Shown piece after piece: positions 18,610 through 29,693 of a DNA stretch of 41,895 bases (positions are counted from its first letter, which is position 1; every line of letters starts with the position of its first letter). The stretch is taken from NCBI GenBank assembly GCA_938075195.1, contig CALJGK010000054.1, positions 1 to 41,895 of the forward strand, in the 5' to 3' direction. Origin of the DNA: an uncultured SAR86 cluster bacterium (lineage in GTDB: Bacteria; Pseudomonadota; Gammaproteobacteria; Magnimaribacterales; Magnimaribacteraceae). The notes below the pieces were generated by a model, which had not been told where the DNA came from, searched no databases, and was given only the letters and a program-made list of their open reading frames with translations. Made by a program: the position numbers and the translations under genes.

Positions 18610-18700
18610 ATTTAAGATGTGAGTTTATGAATTTGATGAGCATTATATATCACTTCATTTTATTCTTGCCCTTAAGATTAGAACTATATAAATTGATCGA

Positions 18701-19870
18701 ATGGAGATTATTAAAGAGTTAAAAGAACTACAGTCAGAAATGCAGACTTGGAGGCGAGATATTCATTCACATCCGGAAATTGCCTTCGAGGAGCATAGGA
18801 CTGCAAAGATAGTTGCAGATAAATTAGAAAGTTTTGGAATAGAAGTAGAAACAGGAATAGCAGGAACAGGTGTTGTTGGAACCCTAAAAAAAGGAACTGG
18901 CAATCGATCTATTGGACTTAGAGCAGATCTTGACGCGTTGTTAATAAATGAAGCAAATGATTTTGAACATAAATCCCAAAATCCAGGAAAGATGCATGCA
19001 TGTGGTCATGACGGACATACAACAATGCTGCTCGGTGCAGCAAAATATCTTTCAGAAAAAGGAGATTTTGATGGGACCATCAACTTCATCTTCCAGCCAG
19101 CTGAAGAAAATGAAGGCGGAGGCAAAGCAATGATAGATGATGGTTTGTTTGATAAATATCCAGTTGAGTCTGTTTATGGCATGCATAACATTCCAGGAAT
19201 GCCCGTCGGTTCTTTTGCGATTAAACCAGGACCAATTATGGCTGCATTTGATATCTTTAATGTAAAGATCATTGGTAAAGGTGGACACGCTGCCATGCCT
19301 CAAACTACGATTGATCCAATTCTCATAGGAACAAAGATCATTGACGCTTATCAATCCATTGTAAGCAGATATATTGATCCTCAAGAACCTGTGGTTCTTA
19401 GTGTTACTCAATTCCATGGTGGTGATGCCTACAATGTCATTCCTAATGAAGTTGAAATAAAAGGCTGTACAAGATGCTTTTCTTCTAAAGTACAAAGTCA
19501 ACTTGAAACTCAAATGGAACAAATTACGAGATCATTGTGTTCGGCTTATGGAGCTGATTTTATTTTTGAATTTGAACATCGATATCCTGCAACCGTGAAT
19601 ACGGTTGATGAAGCTGAACTCTCCGGAAAAGTGGCGCAAAAGATTTCTGGTAAGGAAATGGTTAATTTATCTCCGACGCCTGCAATGGGATCGGAAGACT
19701 TTGCCTACATGCTGCAAGAAAAACCGGGCAGTTACATATGGATTGGAAATGGCGACGGAGAAGGTTCTTGCATGATCCATAATCCTGGGTATGACTTCAA
19801 CGATGAGATTTTACCGATTGGAGCCACCTATTGGGTTGAAATGGCTCAGGAGATACTTCGCCCTCTCTAA
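18701..19870 (+). CDS. M20 family amidohydrolase (hippurate/N-acyl amino acid hydrolase-like)
   Basis: WRRDIHSHPEIAFEEHRTA, MHACGHDGHTTMLLGAAKYL, FQPAEENEGGGKAMIDDG, GMHNIPGMPVGSF, TPAMGSEDFAYM. Confidence 0.94.
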   Translation: MEIIKELKELQSEMQTWRRDIHSHPEIAFEEHRTAKIVADKLESFGIEVETGIAGTGVVGTLKKGTGNRSIGLRADLDALLINEANDFEHKSQNPGKMHACGHDGHTTMLLGAAKYLSEKGDFDGTINFIFQPAEENEGGGKAMIDDGLFDKYPVESVYGMHNIPGMPVGSFAIKPGPIMAAFDIFNVKIIGKGGHAAMPQTTIDPILIGTKIIDAYQSIVSRYIDPQEPVVLSVTQFHGGDAYNVIPNEVEIKGCTRCFSSKVQSQLETQMEQITRSLCSAYGADFIFEFEHRYPATVNTVDEAELSGKVAQKISGKEMVNLSPTPAMGSEDFAYMLQEKPGSYIWIGNGDGEGSCMIHNPGYDFNDEILPIGATYWVEMAQEILRPL

Positions 19871-19874
19871 CTAA

Positions 19875-20336
19875 CTAAAGCTCTCTATTTAGTGGATTTG
19901 GCCCATATAAGTTATCTTCACTGCCTTCCTGTGACATAAAGAAGATAAAAAGGAATAGAGCAAAAACAGAAATCAAGTCAAATATAAATATACTAGGCAA
20001 CAGTCCTGGAGCTATCTGCAGTCCTACATACCACCATCCTGATTTATTGATATCATGCAACCTTCTTACGGAAAGAGTGATCTGCGGTATAAAAGTTGTT
20101 AAGAAAGCAATTCCGATCCAAGACGAGATAAAGACTTGAATTAATTCAGCTGGGTCACCCTCTTGTAGCTTAACGCCTGCAAGTGTTTGTTCTAGCTCTT
20201 CAAATGCCAAACTAAATGCTAGTAAATATAAGAGAATACAAAAAAGAAAGAACCACCAAAATTCAGATCGTGATGCCCTTCCAGAAAAATTAAAATAATT
20301 CTTAAATGCAGAAACAACAGAGTCAAAGAAATTCAT
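19875..20336 (-). CDS. DUF805 family membrane protein
   Basis: FKNYFNFSGRASRSEFWWFFLF ... VRRLHDINKSGWWY signature of DUF805. Confidence 0.92.
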   Translation of the reverse strand: MNFFDSVVSAFKNYFNFSGRASRSEFWWFFLFCILLYLLAFSLAFEELEQTLAGVKLQEGDPAELIQVFISSWIGIAFLTTFIPQITLSVRRLHDINKSGWWYVGLQIAPGLLPSIFIFDLISVFALFLFIFFMSQEGSEDNLYGPNPLNREL

Positions 20337-20383
20337 TTTTTAAATTATGTTATTAATTTAGTTTTAAAATTTTTTAAGGAAGA

Positions 20384-20458
20384 TGGTAGCCCGTAGGAGA
20401 ATCGAACTCCTGTTGCCTGGATGAAAACCAGATGTCCTAACCACTAGACGAACGGGCC
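20384..20458 (-). tRNA. tRNA-Glu (anticodon UUC)
   Basis: Reverse complement GGCCCGTTCGTCTAGTGGTTAGGACATCTGGTTTTCATCCAGGCAACAGGAGTTCGATTCTCCTACGGGCTACCA; anticodon loop TTTTCAT, T-arm AGGAG/CTCCT, encoded CCA. Confidence 0.95.
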
Positions 20459-20506
20459 GAAAATGGGCATTGTAAGGAGGCTAGCCTTTAAGGTCAAATC
20501 TATTTA

Positions 20507-21421
20507 TTATTCGACAGTATAGTCATTGTTTGTTGACCGGGTATAAACAATTCCAGCAATCAATACTACACTCGCGAGGATGCCAATCCAGAAAGCTTGA
20601 GTAGTTAGTAAAAGGTAAATATCTGAAATATCTACAACACGAGCTTCTGCATACTCAATAGGAAAGCTATCCGATCTTGACCAAAAACCAAGCCTATTTT
20701 CTATAAATTCTTGAATATTATTAGCCTTAAAAATAATACCTTCCAATACGACCAGTGCAACTAAAGGCACTATTGCACCAATGACAGGTTTCTTAAAATA
20801 AGTCCCAGCAAGCATTAACCATAGCAGGATTGGTAACGACCAAAGAGCCTGAGCCCAGAGACTAAAAATTATCCTAAACCAATCTGAAATAAGGTAGCTG
20901 GTCCATACATAACCAAAAGAAACGATATCATTTGTGACAAAATAGACAGAAACACTCAGCAAAGAAATCAATTGAAGTAAGAATAGATTTGGAACGACGA
21001 GTAAGGGAATGACAATCACCACAAATATTAGTTTAGACATAACTGTTGTTAAATCTGATACCGGTAAAGACCTCCAGAAAATTAAGCTTCTATCTTTTCT
21101 TTCATCTGCAAAGGTAGATAAGCTATAGGCGAGTAATCCGAAACCAACAGTAAGTAAAATTGGTAAACCCAAGACTGTTAGCCCGGCCCTAATAACAGCT
21201 GTTTTAGATTCAGGGGTTGCTTGCAACATATCTTCCTGAAACTCTTCGTCATATAGCTCGGTAGAAAAATTAAAGGTAGTAGTCTGTATATCCGTTAAGC
21301 CTAAGTATACTGAAATGATCACCAAGCATAATACTAGAGCAACAATAAACGGAGCATAAATGAAAGCTAACTTATGTTCTTGAATTTCTCTACGGATCAT
21401 CGTGAAAAGGATTGTTATCAT
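20507..21421 (-). CDS. ABC-2 type transporter permease
   Basis: 304 aa, six hydrophobic segments; LAYSLSTFADERKDRSLIFWRSLPVSDLTTVMSKL typical of ABC-2 permeases; overlaps the ATPase gene by 4 bp. Confidence 0.87.
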   Translation of the reverse strand: MITILFTMIRREIQEHKLAFIYAPFIVALVLCLVIISVYLGLTDIQTTTFNFSTELYDEEFQEDMLQATPESKTAVIRAGLTVLGLPILLTVGFGLLAYSLSTFADERKDRSLIFWRSLPVSDLTTVMSKLIFVVIVIPLLVVPNLFLLQLISLLSVSVYFVTNDIVSFGYVWTSYLISDWFRIIFSLWAQALWSLPILLWLMLAGTYFKKPVIGAIVPLVALVVLEGIIFKANNIQEFIENRLGFWSRSDSFPIEYAEARVVDISDIYLLLTTQAFWIGILASVVLIAGIVYTRSTNNDYTVE

Positions 21422-22293
21422 GCCTCAATCTCCTTTTTGGTCTTATCCATAATTGCCATAAACAAATCTGCTATAAAAGGAGGTCTAACCTCCCCCAAAT
21501 TAGATAGTTTATCTATTTCAGTATCTTCAAAAAGCAAAACCTCTCTGCCTAACTCTAATCTTTGGTGAATAGGCCTTAAAGATTTCGCCTTTTCTATAAA
21601 GTCTTGATTGGGTCTTAATTCTAAAAATTTCTTATTTATAGATTCGATAGAATCATGCAATACCACTCTGCCTTGGTTCATAAAAACAGCATCAGAAAGC
21701 ACGCCTTCAATTTCTTCAACTTGATGTGTACTAATCAATATAGTCTTATCTCCATCATAGTAATCTTCGATAAGCTGAGAGTAGAATTCTTTACGGTATA
21801 CAAGATCAAGACCTAATGTAGGCTCATCTAATACAAGTAATTTAGCATCTATGGCCATTACAATGGATAGATGAAGCTGGACCATCATTCCTCTTGATAA
21901 TACTCTTACTTTCGAACTTCTTTTAATATTAGTTCGAGATAATATAGTTAAGCATTTCTCTAGATTGAAACTGGGGTGAACTCCATCGACATATTGAAGT
22001 ACTTGATTAACTGTCATCCATTTCGGCAATACGGCGACATCAGTAATGTAGCAGACTTCTTTTAGTAGTTTATGCCTATCTTTACGAGGATCAAGGCCTA
22101 AAACTTCTAGATTCCCTTCGGTATTAATAAGGCCGAGTACAGACTGCAGAAAAGTCGACTTGCCTGCGCCATTAGGTCCAATAAAGCCTAATATTTGACC
22201 CGAAATAACTTCTAGATCAATACCATCAAGCGCAAAGTTATCATCGTATTTCTTTTTTACGCTATTTGCTTTTATTACTATTTCATTGCCCAT
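21418..22293 (-). CDS. ABC transporter ATP-binding protein (YtrB-like)
   Basis: Walker A GPNGAGKST, VRVLSRGMMVQLHLS signature, LLVLDEPTLGLD, STHQVEE. Confidence 0.93.
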   Translation of the reverse strand: MGNEIVIKANSVKKKYDDNFALDGIDLEVISGQILGFIGPNGAGKSTFLQSVLGLINTEGNLEVLGLDPRKDRHKLLKEVCYITDVAVLPKWMTVNQVLQYVDGVHPSFNLEKCLTILSRTNIKRSSKVRVLSRGMMVQLHLSIVMAIDAKLLVLDEPTLGLDLVYRKEFYSQLIEDYYDGDKTILISTHQVEEIEGVLSDAVFMNQGRVVLHDSIESINKKFLELRPNQDFIEKAKSLRPIHQRLELGREVLLFEDTEIDKLSNLGEVRPPFIADLFMAIMDKTKKEIEA

Positions 22294-22294
22294 G

Positions 22295-22639
22295 TTAATT
22301 TTTGTTCAGAAGCTCAACTAAATCTATATCAAGACTTTGTGCTCTCCTAATAGTATTTGGCCATTCGCTCTTTAAAAATTTTGATTTTTCTAGTTTCAAT
22401 AATTCTTTTTTGGCATTTTCAGTTATGAACATACCAAGCCCTCTTCTTTTTTCAACTATATGGAGATCGACGAGTTCTTGATAAGCCTTGGAAACAGTTA
22501 AGGGATTAACGCCGCCTTCAATAGCCATTTGTCTTACCGAAGGTATAGGATCACCTGTTTTTAAGACATCGTCGATGATGAGAGATACTACGTGGTCTCT
22601 AACTTGTTGGTAGATTGGTTGATCGTTTGTCCACTGCAT
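22295..22639 (-). CDS. GntR family transcriptional regulator, YtrA-like subfamily
   Basis: PIYQQVRDHVVSLIIDDVLKTGDPIPSVRQMAIEGGVNPLTVSKAYQELVDLHIVEKRRGLGMFI, GntR wHTH with a short C-terminal tail, followed directly by ABC genes. Confidence 0.93.
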   Translation of the reverse strand: MQWTNDQPIYQQVRDHVVSLIIDDVLKTGDPIPSVRQMAIEGGVNPLTVSKAYQELVDLHIVEKRRGLGMFITENAKKELLKLEKSKFLKSEWPNTIRRAQSLDIDLVELLNKN

Positions 22640-22659
22640 GAGGAAATTTCCTGTAGGCA

Positions 22660-22681
22660 GTGTATTACGTTACTAATACAC
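22660..22681. promoter_or_regulatory. Candidate operator for the GntR-ABC operon: perfect inverted repeat GTGTATTA-N6-TAATACAC
   Basis: Read directly: gtgtatta cgttac taatacac; 8 bp arms, perfectly complementary, 20 bp upstream of the GntR ATG, inside the 53 bp trmJ-gntR spacer. Confidence 0.65.
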
Positions 22682-22692
22682 ACACAAGACCA

Positions 22693-23439
22693 TTACTTTA
22701 ACTTCTTTTGGATCGTAGCAAAAAGACCTCTAAATATATTTGTTTCCATTACATCAATTCTACTTCTTTTAAAGAATCTCCTCACTCTCAATAGGAGCTT
22801 TCTAGGATTGTCTACGTCATAAAATTCAACTTGCTGCATCAGTTCATCCATATGATTGATTAAAAGTTCAGTTTGATCATTATTAGCAAGTTCAACGTCC
22901 CAGTAATTTTTATCTTCTTGTTCACCTAAAATTGCTTGTCTGATTTCATAAACTAAAATTTGAACTGCTTGAGCTAAATTCAAAGATGAATAATCTGGAT
23001 CTGTCGGTATGTTTACATGCAAGTTGCAAAGCCCTAATTCTTCATTAGTGAGACCCCTATCTTCTCTACCGAATATAATTGCAATATTATGATGTGAAGA
23101 ACTTCTAGAAACTTCTTCTGCAGCCTGTTTGGGGTTCAATATCGGCCAAGGAACCTTCCTGCCTCTGGCACTAGTTCCTATTACCAGCTCACAATCAAAT
23201 ATGGCTTCTTCAAGATTATTAAACACCTGAGCATTTTCAAGAATATCTTTTGCGGCCTTAGATCGATAAATTGCTACATCACTTGGAAATTCTTTTGGCT
23301 GAACTAAACTTAGATTCTTGATACCCATATTCTTCATGGCTCTTGCGGCAGCACCAATATTTCCTGGATGAGTAGTCCCTACTAAAACGATTTTTACAGA
23401 ATTTAGAGAATCAGTGAGTAAAACTTTTTTACCTTCCAT
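22693..23439 (-). CDS. trmJ: tRNA (cytidine/uridine-32-2'-O)-methyltransferase TrmJ
   Basis: SpoU/TrmH family: VLVGTTHPGNIGAAARAMKNMGI, LVIGTSARGRKVPWPILNPKQAAEE, IIFGREDRGLTNEEL, IPTDPDYSSLNLAQAVQILVYE. Confidence 0.94.
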   Translation of the reverse strand: MEGKKVLLTDSLNSVKIVLVGTTHPGNIGAAARAMKNMGIKNLSLVQPKEFPSDVAIYRSKAAKDILENAQVFNNLEEAIFDCELVIGTSARGRKVPWPILNPKQAAEEVSRSSSHHNIAIIFGREDRGLTNEELGLCNLHVNIPTDPDYSSLNLAQAVQILVYEIRQAILGEQEDKNYWDVELANNDQTELLINHMDELMQQVEFYDVDNPRKLLLRVRRFFKRSRIDVMETNIFRGLFATIQKKLK

Positions 23440-23492
23440 TGATATATTCTAACAGGGGAATAGATTCAATATGTTAGGATGCGCAACTAATT

Positions 23493-24302
23493 ATGGAACC
23501 AAAATTAAATATAGCTCTAGAAGCTGCCCGAGCAGGATGCAAAGAATTACTTAGTTTTGCATATAGATTAGATCAATTAGAAGTTAGAGAAAAAGGTCCC
23601 ACTAACTTTGTCACACAACTTGATAGAAAGGTGGAGTCCATAATCATAGATTCTTTAAAGTCTATTTATCCTCGACATACTTATGTCTCTGAAGAAGTTG
23701 GAAGAATAGAAGGTTCGGGCAAAGATATAGATTCAATGTGGGTCATCGATCCCCTTGATGGAACCACAAATTATATTCATGGGTTTCCTTACTACGCTAT
23801 ATCCATAGCTTATGTGGAAAAGGGGAAAACTCTGCATGCGTTAGTTATAGATGTTGCACGCCAAGATGAATTTACAGCTAGTTTTGGCTGTGGGGCTTAC
23901 CTCAATGACAGAAGAATAAGGGTCAGTAAAGCAAAAGGACTCCCGGCAACACTTTTGAGCAATTCTTCACACGATACGGATAAAGGTAAAGTTAGGCATG
24001 ACAACATGTCTACGTTTAGATCACTTTATTCAAATGGATTGACCATAAGAAGAACAGGCTCTGCAGCTCTGGATATGGCAAATGTAGCTGCAGGAAGATT
24101 AGATGGCTTCTGGGGAAGTGGTCTTGGAATGTGGGATATTGCTGCAGGAGGATTGCTTGTCAGAGAGGCTGGTGGATTGGTGAGTGACTATTTTGGTAAC
24201 CCTGATTATCTAGCAGGTGACAATATAATCTGTGCTACTAATAAATGCTTTAAACCAATGCTTCAATCAATTAAACCTTTCACTTCAATAGCTGAAGATT
24301 AA
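23493..24302 (+). CDS. suhB: Inositol monophosphatase family protein SuhB
   Basis: [73 protein letters not shown]; divergent from trmJ. Confidence 0.95.
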   Translation: MEPKLNIALEAARAGCKELLSFAYRLDQLEVREKGPTNFVTQLDRKVESIIIDSLKSIYPRHTYVSEEVGRIEGSGKDIDSMWVIDPLDGTTNYIHGFPYYAISIAYVEKGKTLHALVIDVARQDEFTASFGCGAYLNDRRIRVSKAKGLPATLLSNSSHDTDKGKVRHDNMSTFRSLYSNGLTIRRTGSAALDMANVAAGRLDGFWGSGLGMWDIAAGGLLVREAGGLVSDYFGNPDYLAGDNIICATNKCFKPMLQSIKPFTSIAED

Positions 24303-25216
24303 GGTAAAATATTTTCGTCTGCGTTTTCAGGTTCCTCAACTCTCAAATGATCTTTGCTTAAGCCCATCATAACTAAAGCATTAGCGGCTATGTAGATAGA
24401 TGAGTATGTTCCGATAATTACTCCAAATATTAGAGCTAATGCAAAATTTTTGATTAACTCGCCTCCGAGTAAATATAAAGAAAACAAAACTAACAGAGTG
24501 GTTAACGAGGTAATTAAGGTCCTACCCAGGGTTTGATTAAGAGAGGTATTGATGATCTCCTCAGTGCTGTCCGACTCCATCGACCTTATGTTTTCTCTTA
24601 TCCTGTCTGACACAACTATAGTGTCATTAAGTGAGTAACCTATCACAGCTAGCAACGCAGCAAGGACAGTAAGGTCAAACTCTATCTCTATAAGTGAAAA
24701 TATTCCGACAACAATGATTACATCATGGACTAATGCTATGACTGCAGCACCTGCAAACATAGACTGAAATCGAAATGCAATGTAGAGCATCATGAAGGCC
24801 AAAGCTATCAACATAGCAGTACCGCCATCATCCCTAAGCTCACTACCTATTTGAGGTCCTACGTACTCTATTCTCCTTAGATCCACATCTTGATCCAGGC
24901 TTACTGAGCTAAGTAATGTAACAATCTCTGATCCTAAACTATCACTGACAGTTCCAGGCAGTTTTATTAGCACTTCTTTACTAGATCCAAAATTAGCAAC
25001 TTGAGCTCCTACAAACCCTCCGTTAACTAAAGTTTCTCTTATTTCTGAAATATTAGCTGAATCGGCGTAACTCAATTCTACCAACGTACCTCCAGTGAAA
25101 TCGAGTCCGTAGTTAAGCTCTTTAAGAAAGAGAGAACTCACTGAAACTATTAAAAATATTGAAGAAAAGATTAATGCCACTCTTCTCCAAGCTAAGAAAT
25201 CAATATTAAAACTCAT
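24299..25216 (-). CDS. secF: Protein translocase subunit SecF
   Basis: [53 protein letters not shown]; next to secD. Confidence 0.96.
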   Translation of the reverse strand: MSFNIDFLAWRRVALIFSSIFLIVSVSSLFLKELNYGLDFTGGTLVELSYADSANISEIRETLVNGGFVGAQVANFGSSKEVLIKLPGTVSDSLGSEIVTLLSSVSLDQDVDLRRIEYVGPQIGSELRDDGGTAMLIALAFMMLYIAFRFQSMFAGAAVIALVHDVIIVVGIFSLIEIEFDLTVLAALLAVIGYSLNDTIVVSDRIRENIRSMESDSTEEIINTSLNQTLGRTLITSLTTLLVLFSLYLLGGELIKNFALALIFGVIIGTYSSIYIAANALVMMGLSKDHLRVEEPENADENILP

Positions 25217-27060
25217 ATTGAAATCCTCTCAAGATCTTTCTTAGATCCATAAATTAAATTAACAAATGCCCTTGTGCCCATAATTGCAGTGAACATTGAA
25301 GTTATGATCCCAATTGACAAAGTAATAGCAAACCCTTTAACGGGACCTGTTCCATAAGAGAGTAATATTACTGCGACTATCAAAGTGGTTACATTTGCAT
25401 CCCATATAGTTAAGAAGGCTCTATTATAGCCAGCATCAATAGCCTCCAAAGGTTCCCTTCCCTTTTTAAGCTCCTCTCTGATTCTAGAAAATATTAGTAC
25501 ATTAGCATCTACCGCCATTCCCACAGTCAAAACAATTCCCGCTATACCGGGCAAGGTCAATGTCGCAGAAAGTATAGACATAATCGCTACCAATAAAACT
25601 ATGTTGAAAGTCAATGCCAAGCTTGCAGCTATTCCGAATATCCTGTAATAAAACAAGATAAAACCTAGAACAAGAAATAGACCTAACTGCATTGAAAAAA
25701 TACCGGCCTGAATATTATCAGCTCCAAGACTAGGCCCTACAGTTCTCTCTTCAACAAAAGTCATCGGAGCGGCTAGCGCCCCTGCTCTCAGTAAAAGAGC
25801 CAATTCAGATGATTCGCTAGGACTATCTAGTCCTGTGATCCTAAAAGTTGTTCCTAGTGCAGCTCTAATAGTAGCCAGACTTATGATTTCTTTGATTTCA
25901 AAGGATTCTTGTACAGGAATCTGATTTCCTTCAATATCTCTTTCATAGATTGTTCTTGTTTTTTGCTCTACAAATAAAACACCTAGTCTCTTACCGATAT
26001 TGCCTCTGGTAGCTCTGTGCATCTTGGCTCCACCCTCACCATCTAGTGTAATGTTGACTTGCGGTAATCCATTCTCATCGAATGATGCTTGAGCTGTTGC
26101 TACTTGGTCTCCTCCTAATATTATTGAATCCTGAAGGAAGGCCGGTGCACCGAATCCATTACGATAAGGATAAGATGTTTTTCTAGATCTTGGTGTATCC
26201 ATTTGTGCTTCCAAATGAAATTCTAGTGTTGCAGTTTTTCCTAAAATATTTTTTGCTTCTGCAGTATCTTGAATGCCTGGCAATTGAACTACGATTCTTT
26301 TCTTACCTTGCCTTTGTACAATAGGTTCTGAAACTCCAAGTTCGTTAACCCTATTCCTTAAGGTAGTTAAGTTTTGATCTATCGCATCAGATTCTATCTG
26401 CTCTATTTCAGTATCAGATAAAACAAGTTTTAGAGAATCTTCATTTGTAATTAATGGATAAGTAAATTGTGAATAATTATCAATAATAAATTCTTCTGCT
26501 TTGCTTAAAGCATCCAAATCATTGAATTTTAGAAAGATAGAAGAATCATCTTGCACATTGGCTTGGTTGTATCTGATCTTTTCTTCTCTAAACCGTCTTC
26601 TGATATCCTGGAGTGTGCCATCTTGTCTATTCTTAATAGCAGTTTGGGTATCGACCTGCATTAAAAAATGCACTCCACCCCTAAGATCTAAGCCAAGTTT
26701 CATTGGACTGCCACCAATATCTTCTAGCCATTTAGGTGTAGTTGGAGCTAAGTTAAGTGCAATCACCACGTCATTAATCAAGTTAGAAGACAGAATATCT
26801 TTAATTAAGAGTTGATTCTGATAACTATCCGTTCTGACTAATACGTAATCTTCTTGTAGTTCAATTTTTGTTTGGAATTTTTCATCGTCAATTAGCTCCT
26901 TAACTCTATCAGCTAAAAGAGAGTCCGCGGATTGTGAACTGCTTGTATAAGAAATCTGTACTGCAGGATCAGGGGCGTATAAATTCGGTAAGGAATATAT
27001 TATACCGAATCCAAGTATCACGAAGATAAGGAGATACTTCCATAAACCGTATCGCTTCAT
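25213..27060 (-). CDS. secD: Protein translocase subunit SecD
   Basis: [68 protein letters not shown]. Confidence 0.97.
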   Translation of the reverse strand: MKRYGLWKYLLIFVILGFGIIYSLPNLYAPDPAVQISYTSSSQSADSLLADRVKELIDDEKFQTKIELQEDYVLVRTDSYQNQLLIKDILSSNLINDVVIALNLAPTTPKWLEDIGGSPMKLGLDLRGGVHFLMQVDTQTAIKNRQDGTLQDIRRRFREEKIRYNQANVQDDSSIFLKFNDLDALSKAEEFIIDNYSQFTYPLITNEDSLKLVLSDTEIEQIESDAIDQNLTTLRNRVNELGVSEPIVQRQGKKRIVVQLPGIQDTAEAKNILGKTATLEFHLEAQMDTPRSRKTSYPYRNGFGAPAFLQDSIILGGDQVATAQASFDENGLPQVNITLDGEGGAKMHRATRGNIGKRLGVLFVEQKTRTIYERDIEGNQIPVQESFEIKEIISLATIRAALGTTFRITGLDSPSESSELALLLRAGALAAPMTFVEERTVGPSLGADNIQAGIFSMQLGLFLVLGFILFYYRIFGIAASLALTFNIVLLVAIMSILSATLTLPGIAGIVLTVGMAVDANVLIFSRIREELKKGREPLEAIDAGYNRAFLTIWDANVTTLIVAVILLSYGTGPVKGFAITLSIGIITSMFTAIMGTRAFVNLIYGSKKDLERISI

Positions 27061-27063
27061 GAT

Positions 27064-27357
27064 TTATATAGACTTCAGTGTACCTTTGGGAAGAACTGCT
27101 GATATAGAGGTTTTTTGAACCTTTATTTTAGTATTTTCGGAGATAGATAGTTCAAGATATTGATCAGTAATTTTGGATACTTTTCCCAATATACCACCAG
27201 CTGTGACTATCTCTTCGCCCAACTCAATACTAGCAAGCATTTCTTGATGTGTTTTTCTTCTTTTATTTTCAGGGCGTATCATCAAAAAATAAATAAGAAT
27301 CATAAATCCGAACAGTAAAAATAGTGTTGGATCAAAAAAAGTAGGTGATTGTTCCAT
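27064..27357 (-). CDS. yajC: Preprotein translocase subunit YajC
   Basis: FMILIYFLMIRPENKRRKTHQEMLASIELGEEIVTAGGILGKVSKI; next to secD. Confidence 0.95.
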   Translation of the reverse strand: MEQSPTFFDPTLFLLFGFMILIYFLMIRPENKRRKTHQEMLASIELGEEIVTAGGILGKVSKITDQYLELSISENTKIKVQKTSISAVLPKGTLKSI

Positions 27358-27367
27358 TGTTTTTCCT

Positions 27368-28486
<1,119 letters not shown>

Positions 28487-28491
28487 TTATT

Positions 28492-29517
28492 TTATTTTTT
28501 TCTTCTTAAAAGCATCGCATCACCATAACTAAAGAATCTATATTTTTGCTCTATAGCATGTCGGTATCCTCTCTCAATCTCATTTACCCCAGCAAAAGCG
28601 CTTACCAGAAGTAATAAAGTTGTCTTCGGCAAATGAAAATTTGTTATCAAGTAGTCGGCTACCTTAAATTTGTAACCAGGATAGATGAATATATCCGTTT
28701 CCCCTTCAAAAGGCCTTATTTCACCAAACTTGTTAAAAATTGATTCTAAACACCTCAAGCTTGTTGTACCAACACAAAAAATTCTAGCGTCTGATTTTAA
28801 CGCATCATCTATAGTTTGAGCACCTGAACTGGAAAGATAAATCTTTTCAGAGTGCATTTTGTGCTTTGTGATGTCATTTTCCTTTATGGGCATGAAAGTT
28901 CCGATACCTATATCTAAGGTTATCGACACAACGTTGACGCCTTTAGATTTAATCTTATCGAGTAATTGTTCTTCAAAATGTAATCCGGCGGTGGGCGCTG
29001 CAACGGACCGCATCTCTTTATCATTGGCATAAACAGTTTGATATCTTTTAGAATCAATCTCTTCAGGCTTTCTATCGATATAAGGCGGTAAGGGGATAGA
29101 TCCGCTAGTTTCAATAATGTCATCTATATTTTCGGAGAAATTTAATAGAGAAAGATAGCCGTCCTTACTAATGATATTTGCAAAAATATCAGAGTCATTT
29201 AATTTAAGCCTTTCGTTTATCTTTAAAGGCCTATTGGACTTTGTAAGCGCTAATACATTATTTTCATCAATCTTCCTTTCGATCAATATTTCCACTTTTC
29301 CACCTGTAGATTTTGTCGCTTCCAACCTTGCATTAAACACCTTGGTATCATTAATAACCAAAAGGTCTCCGCTGTTAAAAGAATCTACTATGTCTGAGAA
29401 TTTCTTATCTTGAAGAGGTTCTGATAACACCAATAGTCTACTTGAACTTCTTTCCTTAGTTGGATGTTTAGCTATTAGCTCATCAGGAAGTTCAAAATTG
29501 TAATCTTCTATGTTCAA
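28492..29517 (-). CDS. queA: S-adenosylmethionine:tRNA ribosyltransferase-isomerase
   Basis: YNFELPDELIAKHPTKERSSSRLLVL, VINDTKVFNARL, AAPTAGLHFEEQLL, GIGTFMPIK, TNFHLPKTTLLLLVSAFAG. ORF track starts at 29565 inside the tRNA; the likely true start is TTG at 29517 (LNIEDYNF...). Confidence 0.94.
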   Translation of the reverse strand: MNIEDYNFELPDELIAKHPTKERSSSRLLVLSEPLQDKKFSDIVDSFNSGDLLVINDTKVFNARLEATKSTGGKVEILIERKIDENNVLALTKSNRPLKINERLKLNDSDIFANIISKDGYLSLLNFSENIDDIIETSGSIPLPPYIDRKPEEIDSKRYQTVYANDKEMRSVAAPTAGLHFEEQLLDKIKSKGVNVVSITLDIGIGTFMPIKENDITKHKMHSEKIYLSSSGAQTIDDALKSDARIFCVGTTSLRCLESIFNKFGEIRPFEGETDIFIYPGYKFKVADYLITNFHLPKTTLLLLVSAFAGVNEIERGYRHAIEQKYRFFSYGDAMLLRRKK

Positions 29518-29529
29518 GGAGGTCCTGTA

Positions 29530-29615
29530 TGGTGCCGAAGGAGAGACTCGAACTCTCACACCCAAAGGGCGGGGGATTTTGAATCCCCTGCGTCTACCAA
29601 TTCCGCCACTTCGGC
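29530..29615 (-). tRNA. tRNA-Leu (anticodon CAA)
   Basis: Reverse complement GCCGAAGTGGCGGAATTGGTAGACGCAGGGGATTCAAAATCCCCCGCCCTTTGGGTGTGAGAGTTCGAGTCTCTCCTTCGGCACCA; long variable arm, anticodon loop TTCAAAA, acceptor GCCGAAG/CTTCGGC, encoded CCA. Confidence 0.96.
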
Positions 29616-29693
29616 TAATTAAAAGTATAATTTACATATAAATTTTACTACGAAAAGGTAAACTCACCGCAGATAAGTTTTGAAAAGGACAAA

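Noticed and set aside
19052-19522. 156 aa minus-strand ORF inside the M20 amidohydrolase
   Set aside because: Antisense shadow ORF over a well-supported CDS; composition looks non-coding.
26501-26815. 104 aa plus-strand ORF inside secD
   Set aside because: Antisense to conserved SecD sequence; a shadow ORF.
29518-29565. N-terminal extension MGVRVRVSPSAPYRTS on the queA ORF
   Set aside because: These codons read through the 3' half of tRNA-Leu (29530-29615). It is an open-frame artefact; QueA most likely begins at TTG 29517.
29600-29693. tRNA-Leu as an attachment site for an integrated element
   Set aside because: No integrase, direct repeat of the tRNA end or mobile genes nearby; flanks are core genes (queA, plsB).
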